NCBI GenBank assembly: GCA_963764805.1
Contig: CAVXUB010000003.1
Span: forward strand, 558,001 to 622,000
Reading direction: 5' to 3'
Source of the DNA: CAVXUB01 sp963764805
GTDB lineage: Bacteria; Actinomycetota; Acidimicrobiia; Acidimicrobiales; Bog-793
DNA length: 64,000 nucleotides
Positions 51,467 to 60,480 of the stretch are shown piece by piece. The notes below the pieces were generated by a model, which made no database searches, was not told the origin of the DNA, and worked only from the letters and a program-made list of their open reading frames with translations. The stretch's first letter is position 1. Every line of letters begins with the position of its first letter. The position numbers were made by a program, and so were the translations under genes.

Positions 51467-54400
51467 TCAGCGGATCCCCGCCCGCTGAACCACCGGTGCT
51501 ACGGCGGCGCTGATGGCCGTGGCGGCCGTGGCAGAGCCGAGCGCCGTGGTCCACGCCACCGGCCCGAGCGGTGTGCAGCCGAAGAGTTGCGACATACCGG
51601 GCGTCTGCACGATGCCGGCAAGCAACACGGCGGAGCCCACTGCAGCTGCGATCGTCTGTGGATGCTTGTGGCTGGAGGTGATCGTCTGCCCGAGCTGGGT
51701 GGCTACCAGGGCAACGAGGGCAGTAGTGCTCGCCCGGTGCGGCCTGCCGGTTAGGGATGCGATCGTCCAGGCGCCGGTGGCACCTCCCGCCGTCGTCACC
51801 GCCCGCAACATGATCGCCTTGCGCAGCGGGCCGGCCAGCGACAGCTCCGGGCCCTCCGCCGCCAGCTGCTCGGGCGTGGCGTGGGCCGGCGGTCGCACGG
51901 CGACCGTCAGCGCCGGGGCTACGTCCGTCAGCAGGTTGACGAGCAACAGCTGGCGGGCGTTGAGCGGCGAGCGACCTGAGACGGCGGCCGCGCCGGCGGT
52001 GAAGACGATCTCGCCGATGTTGCCCCCGAGGAGGATCGCAACGGCGTCCCGCACCGCCGCCCAGAGCGCCCTTCCCTCGATGATCGCGTCGACGATCGTC
52101 TCGATCCGGTCGTCGGCGATCACCACGTCGGCGGCGTCCCTCGCCGCTGCGGTGCAGTGCTTGCCGATGGCGAGACCGACGTCCGCCAGGCGGATGGCAG
52201 GGGCGTCGTTGGCGCCGTCACCCGTCATGGCGACGGTGCGACCAGCCCGCCGGTAGGCGGTGACTATCCGCACCTTGTCCGACGGATCGACTCGTGCGAA
52301 GACGGAGATGTCCGGCAGCAGCTCGTCGAGCTCGGCGTCGCTCATCTGCGCTAGCTCGGCACCGGTGACGACCCGGTGACCATTGAGGAGACCGAGCTCG
52401 GCGGCGATTCCCTCGGCGGTGCTCGGATGGTCGCCGGTCACCATCACCACCCTCACGCCTGCGGCATGGATGCCGCGCACCGCCTCGGCGGCCGTGGTGC
52501 GCACCGGATCTGCGAGCGCTACGTAACCAAGGAAGTCGAGCTCCCTCACGTCCTCGTCCGCAATCTTCGACGGTGCCGGGTGGTCGCCGTCACCGGGGAA
52601 CCGCCTTTCGGCGACTGCCAGCACGCGCAAGCCACGACGGGCGACCTCGTCGACCAGACGTGCCAGCCGCCGGCGAGCCGGGGCGTCGAGGGCCACTCGC
52701 CGGCCCGTGGGATCAAGCCTGCGCTTGCAACGCCGGAGGAGCTCCTCGGGCGCGCCTTTCACGGCGAGGACGACGGCTCCGTCACCGGCTCCGTCGCCGG
52801 CGTCGGCGTCGGCGTCGGCCTCGGGGGCTGCCGAACCAAGCGTGGCGTGATAGCCGCGGCTCGGCTCGAAGGGAAGCTCGTCGCGGCGGATCCAACCGCT
52901 CAGCCCGTCCCCTTCTTCCACGCCCAGCCGGCGACCGCCACGGACGATCGCCTCATCGGTCATGTGGGGGAGCGGACGGTGCCCGTTGCGTTGCGGGCTG
53001 GCGCGAAGGGCTCCTGCGAGGACCGAGCGCCGGGCGCTCGAACCGGGGTCGGATGAGCCGAGGCCGCCCGCTGCCGCAAGCAGATCGCGCACGTTCCGGC
53101 GGCTGTGGTGGTCGACGATGACTGCCTGCAGCTCGATGCGGCCGGCGGTGAGCGTCCCGGTCTTGTCGGCGCACAGCACCTCGACACGGCCGAGCGCCTC
53201 GAGGGCGCGGGGGTTGCGGACGACGGTGTCGTGTTTCGAAAGTCTGCGTGCTGCGGCCAGCTGGGCTGCGGTGGCCAGCACCGGCAACCCCTCGGGGATG
53301 GCGGCGACGGCGAGGCTCACCGCTGGGCCGAGCGTGGCGTTGAGCGGCTGCCCGCGCAGCATGCCGGCGCCGAGGACGGCAGCACCGCCGGCCGCTGCAA
53401 AGGGCAATGTCATCGCGGTGAGCTCTCGGAGCCGCATCTCGACGCCGGCAGAAGGCGCCGGTGGCGCCGCCCAGAGGGCGGAGCCGGCCTCGGTTGATCC
53501 GCCGGTCGCCACCACGACCGCGGCGGCCTCGCCGGCTGCGACGGTCGTGCCTTCGTAGAGCATCGAGCTGCGATCGGCGATCACCGGCGCGAACACGGGA
53601 AGCGTTCCCTTCGGGACAGGAGCGGCCTCACCCGTCACCGAGGACTCGTCCACCTCCAGATCCTGTGCCTCCAGGATCCGGCAATCTGCCGGCACGGCGT
53701 CGCCGGCCTCGAGCGTGATGACGTCTCCGACGACGAGGCGGCCGGCGTCGATCGTCTGAAGCTCCGCGCCCGGGCGCCGCACGCGGGCGCTCGGCGCGGT
53801 GCGTGACTCGAGCACGCTCACGGCCCGTTCGGCCTGGAAGCGCTGAACGCCGCCGATCACGGACCCGAGCCCCGCCACGCCGGCGACGATCGCCGCGTCG
53901 ACAGTCGATCCCACCGCTGCAGAGAGCGCTGAGCCGGCCGCCAGCACCGGTGTGAGCGGGTTGGCGAGCTCCTGCAGGATGTTCCTGGACAGTTGCAGCG
54001 GCGCCGGTACGGGCTGGGCCTCGGGCTGCAGCCGCTGGCGGGCAACCTGTTCGGGCAGACCGTCCGCCGAGGCCGAGAGCGTGGCGAGCACCTCGTCGCT
54101 GCTCAACTCGTGCCAGCGGGGGGCGGTTGAACGGGGCTCGGGCCGCCCCGCCAGTGCCACACCAACCCGCGTGCCGTTGACGAGCGAGAGGAGGCTCGTG
54201 GCGTTCACCGCAGTGCTCGCCCGTGCAGCTGCCAGCATCGGAGGGCTCAACAAGGCGATCGTTGCGGCGACGCCCGACCCGGCGAAGGCGAGTGCGGCGC
54301 TCTGGCGGCTCGCCTCCTTGGCCATCGCAATTGCCGAGGCCACGAAGGCTGCATCAGCGAGCCCGTTCCGGCATATCAGATCGCTCGCCCAGGGCACGGG

Positions 54401-55915
54401 CTCGTCAGCGAGGACGATCCCGATCCCGCAATCGGCGGCCGCAAGGGCTTCCGAGGCATGCTCCCCGCCCGCCACGAGCGCGACCACGCAACCATCCTTC
54501 TGGAGGGTTCGGATCGAGCCGGCACAGTCCGCTCGGGAGGCGACCAGGAGGTGGGCGTCGAGCCGCCGCACGATCTCCATGTCGTCGCCGGCCACTGCGA
54601 TCATCAATCCTGCCTGACGGGCGGTCTGCATCAGTTCTACGACCCCACCGGCGAGCTCGTCGGCGACGCTGAACAGCGCCAGGACCTCGCCTTCGCGAAC
54701 AACTCCGTAGCGCGGCGAATCGCCGAGCTGCAGAACCAGACGCTTCACCTGTCTGGACTGCTCGGCGTCGAGCTTCTCGAGCGGGCCGACGGACCATCCC
54801 TTATGCCGCACCACTTCGCCGGGATGGCTGCCGTCGAACATCGTCGCCAGCCGGCGGTGGACGAGGACGTGGTCAGCGCCGTCTGCGAGCAGCACCCGGC
54901 GGATCTGCGAGCGCCCGGACAGGAGCAGGTCGGATTCGACGACGAGCGTGTCCACCCGGTCGAGACGGCGGAGCAGTCGCTGGTCGACTACGACGATGCG
55001 GCGCCGCGAGAAGGTCCGCCCGACTTGGGCCGCGAAGCCCTCTCGTCCGATGCGCGCCGCCTTCGGGTTGCCGGCCATCACCATCGCACTCGCCCGGCGC
55101 GGGTCGAGGGTGGCGGCCAGTACGGCGGCCATGCCCCCCATGGTGGCGAGCCCGGCGCGATCCGAATACCGCTCGACCGGCCCGCCCGGAATGGGCAGGG
55201 GCCGCGGCTCTCGGTGCACGGGCTCGTGGATGGCGCCGGGCTCGTGCAGCTCCTCGATCTGCTGCTCGTAGCAGCGTTCCTCGGCGCGCGACTCGGTGAG
55301 GGCGGTAGCCCGCTGCGCCATGTCGACCAGTAGTCCGAAGGGTCCGGCGCCGAGACCCTGTGCCACGGCATTGGTCGTGGCGAGGCCGATGTCGGTGATG
55401 GTCGGCCCGAGCCTCTCCTCGATCACACGGCGGAGCCGGGGGATCCCGTCGACGAGCGAAACGGCCGAGGCGACCTCCACCGGGATCGGGCTCCTCCGCA
55501 GGGCGGAGCCGGCGAAGCTGATGCCCAGGCCGCCGACGTCGGACACGAGCGCGAGGAGGGCTCTGCGTGATCCCACTCGGTCCGCAGGATGGTCCTCCCG
55601 ATCGTGCCCGAAACGTTCCTCGTGGACGAGGTGCGCCTCCTCCACCTCCTGGACGATCTCGACCAGGCTGTCGGGGTTGATGCTGCCCTCATCGAAGGAC
55701 ACCACCACGCGGCCGAGGACGCCGTTGATCTCCGCCCAGTGGACGCCCTTGATCGACTGCAGCGTCGAGCGAAGATGGGCGTGCATCGCCCTCGAGGAGG
55801 GCCTTCGGCCGGCCTTCACCTCGATCTGCGCCAATCCCGGGTCGCAGCGGACCCGCCGGTGCCGGCGTCCCTCCAGACGCAGCGCGTCGTTCAAGGAGGT
55901 GAGCGGGTTGGGCAC
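51467..55915 (-). CDS. Very large duplicated P-type ATPase (CtpI/CtpH-like)
   Basis: 1482 residues if the GTG at 55915 is used; a start at 56014 would leave only 16 bp to the divergent gene. An HMA-like domain (~25-80) lacks the CxxC metal motif. Residues ~100-620 resemble a degenerate ATPase half: where DKTGT is expected it has VVESDLLLSG, and it keeps a GDDMEIVRRL-like segment. The active half has TGEA (~760), PEGL in the membrane, phosphorylated Asp in CADKTGTLT (~917), KGAPEELLRRC, and TGDGANDAPAIR (~1229), then four to five C-terminal TM helices. Mycobacterial CtpI and CtpH have this layout. The ion is unknown; the acidic Asp/Gly tract near 1030 is a variable insert. Confidence 0.85.
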   Translation of the reverse strand: MPNPLTSLNDALRLEGRRHRRVRCDPGLAQIEVKAGRRPSSRAMHAHLRSTLQSIKGVHWAEINGVLGRVVVSFDEGSINPDSLVEIVQEVEEAHLVHEERFGHDREDHPADRVGSRRALLALVSDVGGLGISFAGSALRRSPIPVEVASAVSLVDGIPRLRRVIEERLGPTITDIGLATTNAVAQGLGAGPFGLLVDMAQRATALTESRAEERCYEQQIEELHEPGAIHEPVHREPRPLPIPGGPVERYSDRAGLATMGGMAAVLAATLDPRRASAMVMAGNPKAARIGREGFAAQVGRTFSRRRIVVVDQRLLRRLDRVDTLVVESDLLLSGRSQIRRVLLADGADHVLVHRRLATMFDGSHPGEVVRHKGWSVGPLEKLDAEQSRQVKRLVLQLGDSPRYGVVREGEVLALFSVADELAGGVVELMQTARQAGLMIAVAGDDMEIVRRLDAHLLVASRADCAGSIRTLQKDGCVVALVAGGEHASEALAAADCGIGIVLADEPVPWASDLICRNGLADAAFVASAIAMAKEASRQSAALAFAGSGVAATIALLSPPMLAAARASTAVNATSLLSLVNGTRVGVALAGRPEPRSTAPRWHELSSDEVLATLSASADGLPEQVARQRLQPEAQPVPAPLQLSRNILQELANPLTPVLAAGSALSAAVGSTVDAAIVAGVAGLGSVIGGVQRFQAERAVSVLESRTAPSARVRRPGAELQTIDAGRLVVGDVITLEAGDAVPADCRILEAQDLEVDESSVTGEAAPVPKGTLPVFAPVIADRSSMLYEGTTVAAGEAAAVVVATGGSTEAGSALWAAPPAPSAGVEMRLRELTAMTLPFAAAGGAAVLGAGMLRGQPLNATLGPAVSLAVAAIPEGLPVLATAAQLAAARRLSKHDTVVRNPRALEALGRVEVLCADKTGTLTAGRIELQAVIVDHHSRRNVRDLLAAAGGLGSSDPGSSARRSVLAGALRASPQRNGHRPLPHMTDEAIVRGGRRLGVEEGDGLSGWIRRDELPFEPSRGYHATLGSAAPEADADADAGDGAGDGAVVLAVKGAPEELLRRCKRRLDPTGRRVALDAPARRRLARLVDEVARRGLRVLAVAERRFPGDGDHPAPSKIADEDVRELDFLGYVALADPVRTTAAEAVRGIHAAGVRVVMVTGDHPSTAEGIAAELGLLNGHRVVTGAELAQMSDAELDELLPDISVFARVDPSDKVRIVTAYRRAGRTVAMTGDGANDAPAIRLADVGLAIGKHCTAAARDAADVVIADDRIETIVDAIIEGRALWAAVRDAVAILLGGNIGEIVFTAGAAAVSGRSPLNARQLLLVNLLTDVAPALTVAVRPPAHATPEQLAAEGPELSLAGPLRKAIMLRAVTTAGGATGAWTIASLTGRPHRASTTALVALVATQLGQTITSSHKHPQTIAAAVGSAVLLAGIVQTPGMSQLFGCTPLGPVAWTTALGSATAATAISAAVAPVVQRAGIR

Positions 55916-55994
55916 GCTACGAACGTACCCCGGACCCTTTCGGAGGTAGTCGGCGCCTCTCTCGATAGTCCGAGGCGGGGGCGCCGATATAGCC

Positions 55995-56024
55995 TGGACG
56001 GCGGGGCCGCCCACTGCCTAGGCT
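55995..56024 (+). promoter_or_regulatory. Leaderless-type promoter of the Rieske oxygenase gene
   Basis: TGGACG (55995-56000), an 18-bp spacer and TAGGCT (56019-56024) end 6 bp before the ATG at 56031, so transcription would start at the start codon. Box match is moderate (-35 four to five of six). The same geometry occurs before 10388 and 13537. Confidence 0.4.
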
Positions 56025-56030
56025 GACTGT

Positions 56031-57263
56031 ATGTTCAATCAGACACTCCCGACGACCGCAGCCGCTGGCGACGCCGATGCGCCAGAGGTCGTCACTGCCG
56101 TCGCTCCGCTCGACTCCGGGCAGCTGAGCGCCTCCCTTCGCCCGTTCGGCAAGAGCAGGATGCTGCCGAGAGCTGCCTATACCAGCGCGGAGGTCTTCGC
56201 CTGGGAGCAGCGACATTTCTTCGCCGGTGGCTGGATGTGCGTCGGGTTGACGAGCGACATGCCTGACCCGGGCGATCAGCGCGCCGAATCGGTGGGCCAT
56301 GCCGGCGTGTTCTTGATGCGGGATGCGGCGGGCAAGCTGCGAAGCTTCGCCAACGCCTGCCGCCACCGAGGGCACGAGCTGTTGCCGTGCGGTGAGACGG
56401 TCAACCGGCCGCTCGTGGTGTGCCCCTACCACGCGTGGTCCTACCGGCTCGACGGGACGCTGCGCAAGGCTCCCGGCTTCGAGGCTGGCGAGAACTTCGA
56501 TCCCGACGCCAACGGCTTGGTCGAGCTTCCGTGCGAGGAGTGGCACGGCTACGTCTTCGTCGATGCGTCGGGGGGAGCGGGGGAGCTCGCTGAGCACCTG
56601 CGTGGTTTCGAGCAGTTGATCGCACCGTACGAGCCGGAGCGCCTGCGGGTCGGCGGTCGGCACGACTACGTCGTCGCCGCCAACTGGAAGGTGCTCAGCG
56701 AGAACTACCAGGAGTGCTACCACTGCCCCGTGATCCATCCGGAGCTGTGCGTGATCACACCTCCGACGAGTGGCGAGAACTACCTGCATCCCGGGCACGG
56801 GTCGTGGGTCGGGGGATGGATGGAGATCCGCGACGGCCTGGACACGATGTCACTCGACGGTCGTCGCCGAGGCACCGTGCTGCGGGGGATCAAGGGAGCG
56901 GCTGAGCGCCACATCCTCTACATCGGCGTCTTCCCGAACCTGCTCGTCAGCCTTCATCCGGACTACGTGATGTCGCACCGGCTGATCCCGCTGTCTGCCG
57001 ACAGCACTCGCGTCCAGTGCAGTTGGGCGTTCTCGCCCGAGGACGTGGAGCGAGAGGACTTCGACCCCTCTTACGCCGTGGACATCTGGGACATCACCAA
57101 CCGCCAGGACTGGATGGCCTGCGAGTCGGTGCAACGGGGTCTCTCCTCGGAGCATGCCGTTCCGGGCTGCCTCTCTCGCGACGAGGACGCCGTCTACCAG
57201 TACGTCACGATGGTCGCCAACGGCTATGCCGGCCGCCCGAGGGTGCCGCTCCCCACGGAGTAG
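56031..57263 (+). CDS. Rieske non-haem iron oxygenase, alpha subunit (GbcA/choline-monooxygenase-like)
   Basis: 410 residues. The [2Fe-2S] Rieske cluster is CRHRGH (Cys110, His112) with CPYHAWSY (Cys131, His134). The mononuclear iron region is NWKVLSENYQECYHCPVIHP with His231 and His236, the bridging Asp nearby in the same domain, and a third ligand expected near residue 360. The spacing and sequence around ENYQECYHC resemble glycine-betaine/stachydrine demethylases. It needs a reductase that is not in the window. An FAD-dependent amine oxidase lies 1.5 kb downstream on the same strand, behind an opposite-strand acyl-CoA dehydrogenase gene. This fits oxidative N-demethylation or ring hydroxylation of a small acid or amine. 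Confidence 0.85.
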   Translation: MFNQTLPTTAAAGDADAPEVVTAVAPLDSGQLSASLRPFGKSRMLPRAAYTSAEVFAWEQRHFFAGGWMCVGLTSDMPDPGDQRAESVGHAGVFLMRDAAGKLRSFANACRHRGHELLPCGETVNRPLVVCPYHAWSYRLDGTLRKAPGFEAGENFDPDANGLVELPCEEWHGYVFVDASGGAGELAEHLRGFEQLIAPYEPERLRVGGRHDYVVAANWKVLSENYQECYHCPVIHPELCVITPPTSGENYLHPGHGSWVGGWMEIRDGLDTMSLDGRRRGTVLRGIKGAAERHILYIGVFPNLLVSLHPDYVMSHRLIPLSADSTRVQCSWAFSPEDVEREDFDPSYAVDIWDITNRQDWMACESVQRGLSSEHAVPGCLSRDEDAVYQYVTMVANGYAGRPRVPLPTE

Positions 57264-57295
57264 CAGCGGCCCTTCCGGGGTGCAATGAGCAAAGC

Positions 57296-57440
57296 GTGTC
57301 ATTCCGGTGAGCGCTGGCGCTCAGCGCGATGACACACTTCTCGCCCAGAGTCGGCCGTGGCGGCGCGAACTGTGTCACCTAACTGAGCGCTGGCGCTCAG
57401 CGCGATGACACACTTCGCCGCGCGACCAGGCGCCACGGCC
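57296..57440. repeat. Two nested-hairpin direct repeats plus a flanking inverted repeat
   Basis: A 33-bp sequence is present twice without mismatch (57308-57340 and 57384-57416), 76 bp apart. Each copy contains TGAGCGC-TG-GCGCTCA and is framed by GTGTCA ... TGACAC (57296-57335 and 57372-57411), so each can fold as a two-tier hairpin. A separate 10-bp inverted repeat, GGCCGTGGCG (57353-57362) and CGCCACGGCC (57431-57440), encloses the second copy. The element fills the space between two converging genes (57263 and 57527). It looks like a REP/BIME-type element or an unusual bidirectional terminator; there is no T-tract. Confidence 0.75.
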
Positions 57441-57526
57441 CGAAACCGAGCCCTGGAGGGCCACCTCGACTACTTGCCGGGCCCCGAGGAACGGGACATC
57501 CCCATCGGGTGCTACTGGCGACCACA

Positions 57527-58693
57527 TCAGGCCAGCGCACGCACCCCCCGCCGTGCGAGCTGGGCTGCGATGATCGTCCGCTGCACCTCGCTCGTGCCCT
57601 CCCAGATGCGCTCGACACGCAGTTCCCTGTAGAAGCGCTCGGCGACGTTCTCGCGCATATAGCCCCGACCACCGAAGATCTGCACCGCTCTGTCGGCCAC
57701 GCGGTTGGCCATCTCGGAGGCGTAGAGCTTGATCATCGAGGCTTGGGCGTGCTGGATCTTGCGATCGCGCCCCTCGTCGACGCCGCGGGCCGCCTCGTAC
57801 ACGATCGAGCGCGCCGCGAACAGCTCGGTCACGCTGTCGGCGAGCATCGCTGCCACCAGCTGGAAGTCGATGATCGGCTGGCCGTACACGACGCGCCCCT
57901 TGGCGAAGTCGGTCGCCTCCTCGACGAGGCGCTCGGCAGCTCCCAGACACCTCGCCGCCACCATGAACCGCTCGAAACGGAACCACTCGTAAGCGAACTC
58001 CATCCCCCCACCCTCCTCTCCGACGAGGTGGGACGCCGGTACGCGTACGTCCTCGAAGGCGACGATCGGATGATGATGAGCGATCGTGTGGCTGTAGGCG
58101 GGCGTTCGCACGACTCGAACACCCGGCGTCGGGATATCGACGATGAACATCGCGTGGTCGCCTGCGTGGGGCTCTTCAGTGAGTTTCGCCTGGAAGAAGG
58201 CATAGGCGGCGTCGTTGTAGGACGTCACGTGCCACTTCACGCCGTTCAGCACGTACTCGTCGCCCTCCCGGCGGGCGGTCGACTCGATGGCGTCCACGTC
58301 CGAGCCTGCTCCCTCCTCGGTGATCGCGTAGCACTCGGACATCTCGCCTCGGATCGTCGGGATCACCCATCGCTCCATCTGGAAAGGCGTTGCCACGGCG
58401 GGCAGCCACTGCGGCGGCGTGGAGAGCACCCAGCCGAGGGCATTGGTCGCCCTGCCTACCTGCTCCTGCACGAGCACCTGCTGCAACATCGTGAACCCGC
58501 CGCCACCGAGGTGGGTGGGCATGTTGGTGGCGAGCAGCCCGAGCTCGGCCGCACGTCGTTGATGGGCCTTCGCCAGGCCTGGCGGCAGCTCCCCGCCGTT
58601 CAGCTCCGCTTCCGTCTCCAGAGGTATCAGCTCGTCGACAAACGAGCGAGCGCGCTGCTGGATCTCCAGGTCTTCGTCGGACAGCCCGTGCAC
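57527..58693 (-). CDS. Acyl-CoA dehydrogenase
   Basis: 388 residues, full length. FAD/substrate strand: CYAITEEGAGSDVDAIESTA and NGVKWHVTSYNDA. The domain-3 helices include FRFERFMVAARCLGAAERLV and YGQPIIDFQLVAAMLADS. The catalytic Glu sits in RIWEGTSEVQR at the end. IFGGRGYMRENVAERFYREL is the tetramer contact. Substrate is unknown; several pocket residues are aromatic or polar. The gene is divergent from the FAD oxidoreductase gene with a palindrome between, and converges on the Rieske gene. An electron-transfer flavoprotein would be needed from elsewhere. Confidence 0.9.
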   Translation of the reverse strand: MHGLSDEDLEIQQRARSFVDELIPLETEAELNGGELPPGLAKAHQRRAAELGLLATNMPTHLGGGGFTMLQQVLVQEQVGRATNALGWVLSTPPQWLPAVATPFQMERWVIPTIRGEMSECYAITEEGAGSDVDAIESTARREGDEYVLNGVKWHVTSYNDAAYAFFQAKLTEEPHAGDHAMFIVDIPTPGVRVVRTPAYSHTIAHHHPIVAFEDVRVPASHLVGEEGGGMEFAYEWFRFERFMVAARCLGAAERLVEEATDFAKGRVVYGQPIIDFQLVAAMLADSVTELFAARSIVYEAARGVDEGRDRKIQHAQASMIKLYASEMANRVADRAVQIFGGRGYMRENVAERFYRELRVERIWEGTSEVQRTIIAAQLARRGVRALA

Positions 58694-58732
58694 CCTGCTC
58701 GCCTCCCCGGCCTTCGCCTTGCCACGACCTTG

Positions 58733-58746
58733 ACTGAATGTTCAGT
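58733..58746. promoter_or_regulatory. Palindromic operator between acyl-CoA dehydrogenase and FAD oxidoreductase genes
   Basis: ACTGAA-TG-TTCAGT is a perfect 6-bp-arm palindrome, flanked by TTGACT on the left and TTTATG on the right, in a GC-rich surrounding. TetR-type repressors of fatty-acid and amine catabolism often use such TGAA/TTCA sites. It lies 40 bp before the minus-strand start (58693) and 61 bp before the plus-strand start (58807), so one regulator could control both. Confidence 0.6.
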
Positions 58747-58806
58747 TTATGCGACTCTCGTCTCTTGCGCCCAGTGAACATCGAGCCCCGCGTGGAAGGC
58801 TGACCA

Positions 58807-60045
58807 GTGCTCGCAATCCGGAGGATGCCCGAGAGCGCCGACGCCGTGGTCGTCGGCGGAGGGACGGTTGGCGGGTGGTGCGCATACTTCCTTCGACGCA
58901 GCGGACTGGAGCGAGTCGTCCTCCTCGAACGCGACGCGCTGGGACGAGGTGCGTCGAGCCGAGCGGCCGGCATCGTCCGGTGCCAGGGCGGCACCCCAGC
59001 TGCCGTACGCCTCGGCATGTGGTCGCGGGACTTCTACCTCTCGCAGAGGTCAGAGATCGGCATCGACTCCGGGTTCGTGAGGCAGGGCTACTTCATGCCC
59101 GCCTTCGACGAGAACCAGGTCAAGGCCGGCTACGAGCGGATGCAGATGCAGCTGGACCTCGGGCTCGACGTGTGCTGGCTCGATCCGGACGAGGCGGCAG
59201 CCCGCAACCCGACATTCGCCCGCGGCGTACATCTCGGAGGCACGTATGCGCCGGGAGACGGCTACATCGACCCGCCGCGCAACGTCTCGGCCTACGCGGT
59301 GGCGCTGGCGCTCGCCGGTGTCGAGGTGCGGGAGCGGGTCAAGTTCGAGGGGTTGATCCTCGACGGCGGGAAGGGCGGAGAGGGTGGGGCGGTGGTGGGT
59401 GTCCGCACCTCGGCAGGGCGGGTGTCGTCGCCCCGCGTCGTCCTCACCGGCGGGCCCGGCATCGCCGACGTCGGGGCTCTGGCCGGCGTGCGCATCCCCG
59501 TCGGCGGGACTCGCCATCAGGTGTTCGTGACCGAGCCGCACCCCGACCTCGCACCGTCCCGGTTGCCGATGGTCTTCGACGTCCCGTCGGGCCTCTACTG
59601 GCGACCGGAGGAGGGCGGGATGCTGTTCGGGATGAGCAATCCCGCCGAGGCAGAAGGCGTGGCCACGGAGATCGACTGGCATCACCTGGCCCGCATGCGC
59701 GAGCGCCTGGCGAGCCTCGTGCCGGTGGTGGGCGACCTCCAGCTGAAGCGGTGCTGGGCGGCGACGATCGACTACACGCCCGACCACCTGCCGATCATCG
59801 GCCCTGCCCTCGTCGGCCCGCACGATGAACGGGTGCCGGTCGGCGGCGTCTTCGTCGCCAGCGCCGGCGGTCACGGGATGATGTGGGGGCCAGCCGTGGC
59901 ACGTGCCGCCGCCGACCTGGCAACCACCGGGGCGACTGCCGTGGTGGACGTCGGGGAGCTCGGCCTGGGGCGTTTTGACGGGCTCGGGCGCAGCGCGCTC
60001 AGCCCGGATCCGATAGCACTTCCATTTCCCGAAAGGATCGGCTGA
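58807..60045 (+). CDS. FAD-dependent oxidoreductase (DAO family, sarcosine/glycine-oxidase-like)
   Basis: 412 residues. The FAD-binding dinucleotide fold is DAVVVGGGTVGGWCAYFLRR with the ribose Glu in VVLLERD, then GRGASSRAAGIVR. FAD second contact: LTGGPGIADV. C-terminal substrate strand: RCWAATIDYTPDHLPIIGPA and FVASAGGHGMMWGPA, characteristic of DAO-family amine oxidases. The GTG at 58807 is chosen since GGAAGG lies 8 bp upstream (58793-58798). It forms an operon with the cupin 2 bp later. The substrate is likely an N-methyl amino acid or similar secondary amine, given the GbcA-like Rieske gene; this is inference. Confidence 0.86.
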   Translation: MLAIRRMPESADAVVVGGGTVGGWCAYFLRRSGLERVVLLERDALGRGASSRAAGIVRCQGGTPAAVRLGMWSRDFYLSQRSEIGIDSGFVRQGYFMPAFDENQVKAGYERMQMQLDLGLDVCWLDPDEAAARNPTFARGVHLGGTYAPGDGYIDPPRNVSAYAVALALAGVEVRERVKFEGLILDGGKGGEGGAVVGVRTSAGRVSSPRVVLTGGPGIADVGALAGVRIPVGGTRHQVFVTEPHPDLAPSRLPMVFDVPSGLYWRPEEGGMLFGMSNPAEAEGVATEIDWHHLARMRERLASLVPVVGDLQLKRCWAATIDYTPDHLPIIGPALVGPHDERVPVGGVFVASAGGHGMMWGPAVARAAADLATTGATAVVDVGELGLGRFDGLGRSALSPDPIALPFPERIG

Positions 60046-60047
60046 TC

Positions 60048-60434
60048 ATGACCGACACCGACGTAGGCACCGTAGGCACCACCGGCACTACCCCCGATGC
60101 CGTCCACTTCGGAGACGCCGGCGGCCGTCAAGACCTCGACGATTGGGGTCCTCTCGCCGAGGCCACAGGAGACCCGATGGCGACCACCGGGCTTACGCTG
60201 TGGGCCGGCGAGGGAGCCGACGAATCGGGCATCTGGACCTGCACTCCCGGCCCCTCGCGCTGGGAGCTCGAGACCAACGAGTTCGTCCACATCCTCGCCG
60301 GTCGGATGACGTGCACTCCCGACGATGGCGCACCGCTGAAGGTGCGCGCCGGTGACACTGTGGTGTTTCCGAAGGGGTGGAAGGGGACCTGGGACGTCCA
60401 CGAGCCGATCCGCAAGCTCTATGTGATCTTCTAG
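60048..60434 (+). CDS. Cupin-fold protein (DUF861/Cupin_3-like)
   Basis: 128 residues. The jelly-roll is clear in the last ~70 residues: WELETNEFVHILAGRMTCTP, LKVRAGDTVVFPKGWKGTWD and IRKLYVIF. It resembles the DUF861 domain (EutQ and (S)-ureidoglycine aminohydrolase relatives) and lacks the full HxH...E metal set, so a binding or sensing role is possible. It starts 2 bp after the FAD oxidoreductase stop and is surely co-transcribed. DUF861 cupins commonly accompany amine oxidoreductases. Confidence 0.85.
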   Translation: MTDTDVGTVGTTGTTPDAVHFGDAGGRQDLDDWGPLAEATGDPMATTGLTLWAGEGADESGIWTCTPGPSRWELETNEFVHILAGRMTCTPDDGAPLKVRAGDTVVFPKGWKGTWDVHEPIRKLYVIF

Positions 60435-60480
60435 CGGGGAGCAGCCCCGGACCCCGGAGCTGGGTGGCCGGGGACGCCGG

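Noticed and set aside
57308..57416. The two 33-bp copies as a CRISPR remnant
   Set aside because: Only two copies, strong internal dyads framed by a second stem, spacer-like region that itself carries inverted repeat, and no cas genes.
60421..60480. A GC-rich stem after the cupin gene as an intrinsic terminator
   Set aside because: Arms of only about six bases around a long loop and no T-tract; too weak to call.
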